DNA of 64,000 nt from the NCBI RefSeq assembly GCF_003934285.1, contig NZ_RQWJ01000006.1, forward strand, positions 62,001-126,000, read 5' to 3'. Origin of the DNA: Brevundimonas fluminis (GTDB lineage Bacteria; Pseudomonadota; Alphaproteobacteria; Caulobacterales; Caulobacteraceae). Every line of letters begins with the position of its first letter. Positions within the stretch are counted from its first letter, which is position 1. The notes beneath the pieces are model-generated. The model saw only the letters and a list, made by a program, of their open reading frames with translations. It was not told the origin of the DNA and did no database searches. A program made the translations under genes and the position numbers. This document shows positions 58,795-64,000 of this stretch, piece by piece.

Positions 58795-59700
58795 CTAGCA
58801 GACCACGGCGGCCGCGGCGTCACCGCACGCGCGGACGATTTCCGTTTCGGACGCGCGGCCCTCGTAGACCGTGGTCTCCCGGGCCGGAACGCCGAGGAAC
58901 TCCAGGATGTGATCGTAGCCGCCGTCGCGGGTCAGCGTGTTGTGGTCGGAGCCGATCATGCGGACGAACCGCTTCGGGGGACGGGCCAGATCGTAGAGCG
59001 CGCGGCCCTGCGCGAAGGGGACCACCGTATCGCGGTCGCCGTGCAGGACGAGCAGGGGCATACGGACCCGGTCGATCCGGTCCCGCGACAGGAACCGGTC
59101 CTGCATCAGCAGGTGGACGGGCGCCCACGGATAGGCCCGGGCCGCGACGTCGGACGCGGACGTGAATGGAGCCTCCAGCACCAGCGCCCGCGCCGGGCGT
59201 TCGCTCGCGAGGCGGGTCGCAACGCCGGTGCCCAGAGAGAAGCCGTGGATGACGAGGTCGGAAGGCGGCACGCGCGCGGTGATCCAAGCGTAGGCCGCGC
59301 GGGCGTCCTGATGCAGGCCCGCCTCGGTCGGCCGACCGGTCGAACCGTCGTAGCCGCGATAGGCGACGGCGAGGACACCGACGCCGGCGTCCGACAGACG
59401 GGTCCATCGGCCCCGCTGCATGGCCAGCCCGGCCGCGTTGCCGTTGAAGAACAGTATGGTCGGGCGCCCGTCTTGGGCCGGCAGCCACCAGCCGACGAGG
59501 GTCTCGCCGTCGGTGGTCCGGAAGCGGACGATCTGGATCGGAGGGCCGTCGCGATCCGGCCCGGCCCCCGCCGCGACCGGGTGGTAGAGCAGGCTGCGCT
59601 GGTTGACGTACAGCAGGCCGATCACGGTCAAGTAGGCGACCGCCACGGCACCGGCGACGCCGAGAAGTGAACGCCAGCGACGATGGGATGGGGAAGCCAC
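58795..59700 (-). CDS. Membrane-anchored alpha/beta hydrolase (BEM46-like)
   Basis: A 301-residue protein. N-terminal helix (about residues 10-30) anchors it. The hydrolase core has the oxyanion strand ILFFNGNAAG, nucleophile elbow HGFSLGTGV (Ser about 152), acid Asp in LHGDRDTVVPF, and the catalytic His in GSDHNTL. This is the esterase-like BEM46/YfhR family. Substrate unknown. It starts 4 bp downstream of the pntB stop and may share that transcript. Confidence 0.82.
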   Translation of the reverse strand: MASPSHRRWRSLLGVAGAVAVAYLTVIGLLYVNQRSLLYHPVAAGAGPDRDGPPIQIVRFRTTDGETLVGWWLPAQDGRPTILFFNGNAAGLAMQRGRWTRLSDAGVGVLAVAYRGYDGSTGRPTEAGLHQDARAAYAWITARVPPSDLVIHGFSLGTGVATRLASERPARALVLEAPFTSASDVAARAYPWAPVHLLMQDRFLSRDRIDRVRMPLLVLHGDRDTVVPFAQGRALYDLARPPKRFVRMIGSDHNTLTRDGGYDHILEFLGVPARETTVYEGRASETEIVRACGDAAAAVVC

Positions 59701-59704
59701 GCCC

Positions 59705-61120
<1,416 letters not shown>

Positions 61121-61138
61121 GCCGTCCCTCTCCTCATT

Positions 61139-61417
61139 CTATCGACCCAGCCGCGTGCGGTTCAGCCGCCACAGGGCGGCGGCGATGAACAGGGGGCCGA
61201 GGAAGACCATGGCCCAGTCGAAGGCGTTCATCGGCTCGGTCTTGACCAGCAGCCAGGTCAGGACGGCCGAGAAGACCAGCACCACGCCGCAGTCGTAGAG
61301 CCGCATCCGGGTGATGGCGCAGTCGCAGCGCCACGCCATCCAGACCCACAGGCCCAGACCCGCCACGGCGGACAGCCAGGCGGCGCCGACGGCGAGGCGG
61401 ACCGGGTCCAGCGTCAT
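61139..61417 (-). CDS. 92-residue membrane protein inside the transhydrogenase operon
   Basis: Three hydrophobic helices (about residues 8-28, 43-60 and 66-84) with three cysteines near the first loop (CDC at 31-33 and another at 43). Its ATG overlaps the PntAB stop by 4 nt, and pntB follows 18 nt later. No family recognised and it is not part of known transhydrogenase structures. Confidence 0.7.
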   Translation of the reverse strand: MTLDPVRLAVGAAWLSAVAGLGLWVWMAWRCDCAITRMRLYDCGVVLVFSAVLTWLLVKTEPMNAFDWAMVFLGPLFIAAALWRLNRTRLGR

Positions 61418-61752
61418 GCCCTGGCGGCCTCCGGCTTCGGCCGTTCCTTCTTGCGGTACATGGCCAGCATGCGGCGCGTGACCATGAAGCCGCCGAAGAT
61501 GTTGACGCTGGCCAGGGTCACGGCGGCGACGCCGGCGCCCTTGGCGACCCAGGCGTTGGCGCCCGTGGCGTCGCCGCTCATGGCCGCCGCGGCGATCAGG
61601 CCGCCGACGACGATGACGCTGGAGATGGCGTTGGTCACGGCCATCAGCGGCGTGTGCAGCGCCGGCGTGACCGACCAGACGACGTAGTAGCCGACGAAGA
61701 TCGCCAGCACGAAGATGGCCAGGCGGAAGACGGTGGGGTCGACGTGTTCCAT
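61414..61752 (-). CDS. pntAB: NAD(P) transhydrogenase subunit alpha part 2
   Basis: A 112-residue membrane subunit with three or four helices. FVGYYVVWSVTPALHTPLMAVTNAIS is the conserved segment of the alpha C-terminal membrane part, and FGGFMVTRRMLAMYR near the end follows. It corresponds to the separate PntAB polypeptide of the Rhodospirillum-type three-subunit enzyme. It starts 1 nt after the preceding small gene. Confidence 0.93.
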   Translation of the reverse strand: MEHVDPTVFRLAIFVLAIFVGYYVVWSVTPALHTPLMAVTNAISSVIVVGGLIAAAAMSGDATGANAWVAKGAGVAAVTLASVNIFGGFMVTRRMLAMYRKKERPKPEAARA

Positions 61753-61753
61753 C

Positions 61754-61981
61754 TCAGCCTTCCCGCTGTCTGCGTTTCATCTTGATGGTCCTTGCGGTGC
61801 AGTCACCCACGATCCCTACACCAAGCAACCCTGCGGCCCAGTTGAGCAGGGTCGTGCCTCCAAGGGCCATCTTGGTAAGCTGCCAAGAAATGATCGACAC
61901 GAGCAGGAGGCCTACGCCCGCCCACAGAACAAGCTGCGCAAGCTTGGCGAGGCGGTCGAGTTGACGATCGCTGAGCGTCAT
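61754..61981 (-). CDS. 75-residue membrane protein between PntAA and PntAB
   Basis: Two hydrophobic helices (about residues 15-34 and 42-58) with a basic C-terminus (KMKRRQREG). The N-terminal helix LSDRQLDRLAKLAQLV is amphipathic. The ATG overlaps the pntAA stop by 4 nt, so translation is coupled. No family recognised. Its position in the middle of a complex operon makes a role in assembly or regulation of the enzyme plausible. Confidence 0.7.
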   Translation of the reverse strand: MTLSDRQLDRLAKLAQLVLWAGVGLLLVSIISWQLTKMALGGTTLLNWAAGLLGVGIVGDCTARTIKMKRRQREG

Positions 61982-63111
61982 CCCCGTACCCCCTCATGCA
62001 CCACCGCGCCGCCGTGGGTGACGACGGCGGCTTTCAGGATCTCGTCTTCCAGATCGACCGCCAGCTCCCCGTCCTTGACCAGCAGGCCGAGGAAGGCGGT
62101 CAGGTTGCGGGCGTAGAGGGCGCTGGCGTCCGAGGCGATGCGGCCCGGCAGGTTGGACCAGCCGACGATCTGGACGCCGTTGGGGGTGGTGACGACCTCG
62201 CCCGGCTTCGCGCCCTCGACGTTGCCGCCGTTGTCGACGGCCAGATCGACGATCACGGAGCCGGGCTTCATGGAGGCGACATGGGCGGCGGTGATCAGGC
62301 GGGGCGCCGGGCGGCCGGGGATCAGGGCGGTGGTGATCACCACGTCCTGCTTGACGATGTGCGAGGCGGTCAGCTCGGCCTGTTTGGCCTGATACTCCGC
62401 GGACATCGGCTTTGCATACCCGGCGGCGGTTTCGGCGGCCTTGAATTCCTCGTCCTCGACGGCGACGAATTTGGCGCCGAGGCTCTCGACCTGCTCCTTG
62501 GCGGCGGGGCGGACGTCGGTGGCGGTGACGACCGCGCCCAGACGTCGCGCGGTGGCGATGGCCTGAAGCCCCGCGACGCCCGCGCCCATGACGAAGACCT
62601 TGGCGGCCGCGACGGTGCCGGCGGCGGTCATCATCATGGGGAAGCCGCGGCCGTAGCTGTGCGCCGCCTCGATGACCGCGCGATAGCCGGCCAGGTTCGC
62701 CTGCGACGACAGGGCGTCCATGACCTGGGCGCGGGTGATGCGGGGCACGAACTCCATGGCGAAGGCGGTGGCGTTCGCCTTGGCCAGTGCGGCGACGCCA
62801 TCCTTCTCGCGATATGCGTCCAACAGGGCGACGACGACGGCGCCGGGCTTCAGGGCGCTGATCTCCTGGGCCGTGGGGCCGCGGACCTTCAACAGGACGT
62901 CGGCGTGGGACAGGACGGCCTTGGTGTCGGCGGCGACGGTCGCGCCGGCGGCCGTGAACTCAGCGTCGGGGATGGAGGAGCCGAGACCGGCGCCGGCCTC
63001 GACCGTCACTGTGCAGCCCAGCGCGGTCAGCTTCTTCACGGCGTCGGGGGTGACGGCGCAGCGGGTCTCGCCGTCGCGGCGCTCGCGGGTCACGGCCAGG
63101 GCGACGGTCAA
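61978..63111 (-). CDS. pntAA: NAD(P) transhydrogenase subunit alpha part 1
   Basis: A 377-residue soluble subunit (dI). It opens TVALAVTRERRDGETRCAVTPDAVKKL, as in alanine-dehydrogenase/PntA proteins. The NAD motif VMGAGVAGLQAIATARRLGA is near residue 171, with the acidic strand ending TDVR. MKPGSVIVDLAVDNGGNVE is also conserved. The start is a TTG at 63111 with GGGGAGGGG about 6 nt upstream. It binds NADH and begins the operon. Confidence 0.94.
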   Translation of the reverse strand: MTVALAVTRERRDGETRCAVTPDAVKKLTALGCTVTVEAGAGLGSSIPDAEFTAAGATVAADTKAVLSHADVLLKVRGPTAQEISALKPGAVVVALLDAYREKDGVAALAKANATAFAMEFVPRITRAQVMDALSSQANLAGYRAVIEAAHSYGRGFPMMMTAAGTVAAAKVFVMGAGVAGLQAIATARRLGAVVTATDVRPAAKEQVESLGAKFVAVEDEEFKAAETAAGYAKPMSAEYQAKQAELTASHIVKQDVVITTALIPGRPAPRLITAAHVASMKPGSVIVDLAVDNGGNVEGAKPGEVVTTPNGVQIVGWSNLPGRIASDASALYARNLTAFLGLLVKDGELAVDLEDEILKAAVVTHGGAVVHEGVRG

Positions 63112-63179
63112 GCGAATCCCCTCCCCTCAGGTCAGGGGATGGACGTTAGGCCGGTTTGTGAAGGGGCGTAAAGCGGCGC

Positions 63180-63419
63180 TCAGTGCGCCTTCTTCTTCTC
63201 GCGCAGCAGGAAGACGCCCAGCACGACGAGGACGATGGCCGAGAAGAACGAGGTGAAGAAGTTGCCCGTCGACAGGATCAGGGTCGTGAACAGGATCACG
63301 GCCACGGTGCCCAGCGAGCCCCACTTGGTCAGCATCATGACGAGGTGGAAGGTCGAGACCTGCTCGGAGATCTCCTGCGTGCCGCGCTGGTAGTCGCCGG
63401 AAGCGTGCGGGTCGGCCAT
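63180..63419 (-). CDS. aa3-type cytochrome c oxidase subunit IV
   Basis: A 79-residue protein. Two hydrophobic helices (about 27-47 and 52-70) follow a polar N-terminus with GDYQRGTQEISEQVSTFHLV, typical of the short bacterial aa3 subunit IV (Pfam COX4_pro_2). The rest of the oxidase is not here. It lies 68 bp upstream of pntAA, so it may be read into the transhydrogenase operon. Confidence 0.85.
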   Translation of the reverse strand: MADPHASGDYQRGTQEISEQVSTFHLVMMLTKWGSLGTVAVILFTTLILSTGNFFTSFFSAIVLVVLGVFLLREKKKAH

Positions 63420-63485
63420 GTCGTCGGGTCCTGGGCGAAACGGAATCTGGCGGCCCTCATAGCGGCCGGGGGCCCGGCGCTCAAG

Positions 63486-64000
63486 TCAGCCGTCGGCCAG
63501 CGACTGGAGCAGATCGGCGAGGCGGTCGCGCAGCAGTTCGCAATGCTCCTGCGACAGGGTCTGGGGGCCGCCGGTCATCTCGCGGCCGATGGACATGCCC
63601 ATCAGCAGGCCGGCCATGAGCCGGGCGCGGACCGGGGCGTCGTCGCCGCCCAGCCAGTCGGTCAGGGGCTGCATGAAGTCCTGGACGCAGGAGCGCTGGA
63701 CGACCTCCAGCGCCTTGGCCGAGCCGAGGGAGCGCAGGATGATGGAGAGACCCTGCATCTTGCCCGGCTTCTTGGCGGCGCCGAAGACCAGCTGGTCGGC
63801 GATGCGGCGGCCGAAGTCGGCGCGGTCGCCCTCCCAGAAATGCTCGCCGTCGAAGCAGGAGTCGATGGCGGCCTCGAAGAGCTGTTCCTTGGAGCCGAAG
63901 TAGCGGACCACCAGGGCGGCGTCGATGCCGACGTCGCCGGCCACGTCGCGCATGCCGACGTCGTCGTAGCCGTCGCGCGCGAACCGCTTCACCGCCGCGT
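63486..64000 (-). CDS. TetR-family regulator, N-terminus beyond the window
   Basis: The reading frame stays open to the right edge, so the first residues are missing. Visible: AVKRFARDGYDDVGMRDVAGDVGIDAALVVRYFGSKEQLFEAAI, the TetR helix-turn-helix, then a helical C-terminal ligand domain ending LLQSLADG. An internal ATG at 63992 is probably not the real start because the first helix of the domain lies upstream. Target unknown. Confidence 0.85.
   Translation of the reverse strand, partial: AAVKRFARDGYDDVGMRDVAGDVGIDAALVVRYFGSKEQLFEAAIDSCFDGEHFWEGDRADFGRRIADQLVFGAAKKPGKMQGLSIILRSLGSAKALEVVQRSCVQDFMQPLTDWLGGDDAPVRARLMAGLLMGMSIGREMTGGPQTLSQEHCELLRDRLADLLQSLADG

Overview
This window looks like chromosomal DNA of a high-GC alphaproteobacterium of the Caulobacterales, most likely close to Brevundimonas. 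This is inferred from gene content, not from a database match. The main pointers are a fliK-flgD-flgE gene row followed directly by sciP (the small CtrA inhibitor typical of Caulobacterales) with a CtrA-box-like site upstream, a large TonB-dependent receptor in a sugar-polymer locus, a three-subunit PntAA/PntAB/PntB transhydrogenase, and a very compact layout with many 1-4 nt stop/start overlaps. I see no prophage, insertion sequence, CRISPR array or plasmid feature.

Layout. 1-6.3 kb: an amidase cut by the left edge, a DPP-IV-type peptidase, a CHASE4 histidine kinase, a TorF-like porin behind a possible SD-masking hairpin, ferredoxin-NADP reductase and chorismate mutase. 6.3-12.5 kb: a small membrane protein, an Hpt phosphotransfer protein, an amino-acid permease, tRNA-Lys(CTT), a lipoprotein, a Gly/Gln/Ser-rich low-complexity protein and a second S9 peptidase. 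12.5-16.7 kb: an MBOAT acyltransferase with two SGNH-type proteins and a Pro-rich membrane protein, probably an envelope O-acetylation locus. 16.7-20.5 kb: two divergent operons (CFA-synthase-like methyltransferase + DUF2177; FAD oxidoreductase + DUF1365) around an intergenic region full of inverted repeats. 20.5-26.4 kb: a 3-ketoacid CoA-transferase whose two subunit genes flank a small membrane-protein gene, a helical TelA-like protein, and a complete MCE/Mla-type lipid transport operon.

26.5-33.9 kb is flagellar: flgK-flgL on one strand and fliK-flgD-flgE on the other, with sigma-54-type promoter signatures between them, then sciP. 33.9-40 kb carries mnmA, a hemerythrin-like protein, a thioesterase, an HxlR regulator, a TPR protein and a thiolase. 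40.1-48.9 kb is a uronate/pectin utilisation locus: pectate lyase, TonB receptor, an RpiB-family (DhuI-like) isomerase, KduD, a KdgK-like kinase and a LacI regulator. Three copies of a TGACACCGGTGTCA-like operator lie in its two divergent promoter regions. Together these genes would cut the polymer, import the oligomers and convert unsaturated uronate to 2-keto-3-deoxy-6-phosphogluconate.

48.9-64 kb: a metal amidohydrolase, a YkuD_2-type L,D-transpeptidase-like lipoprotein, isocitrate lyase divergent from an ScfR/RamB-type regulator, several unknown or regulatory genes, a TPR-sulfotransferase, an alpha/beta hydrolase, a transhydrogenase operon with two small membrane-protein genes placed between its subunits, an aa3 oxidase subunit IV and a TetR regulator cut by the right edge. 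The recurring oddity is small membrane ORFs translationally coupled inside otherwise textbook multi-subunit operons.
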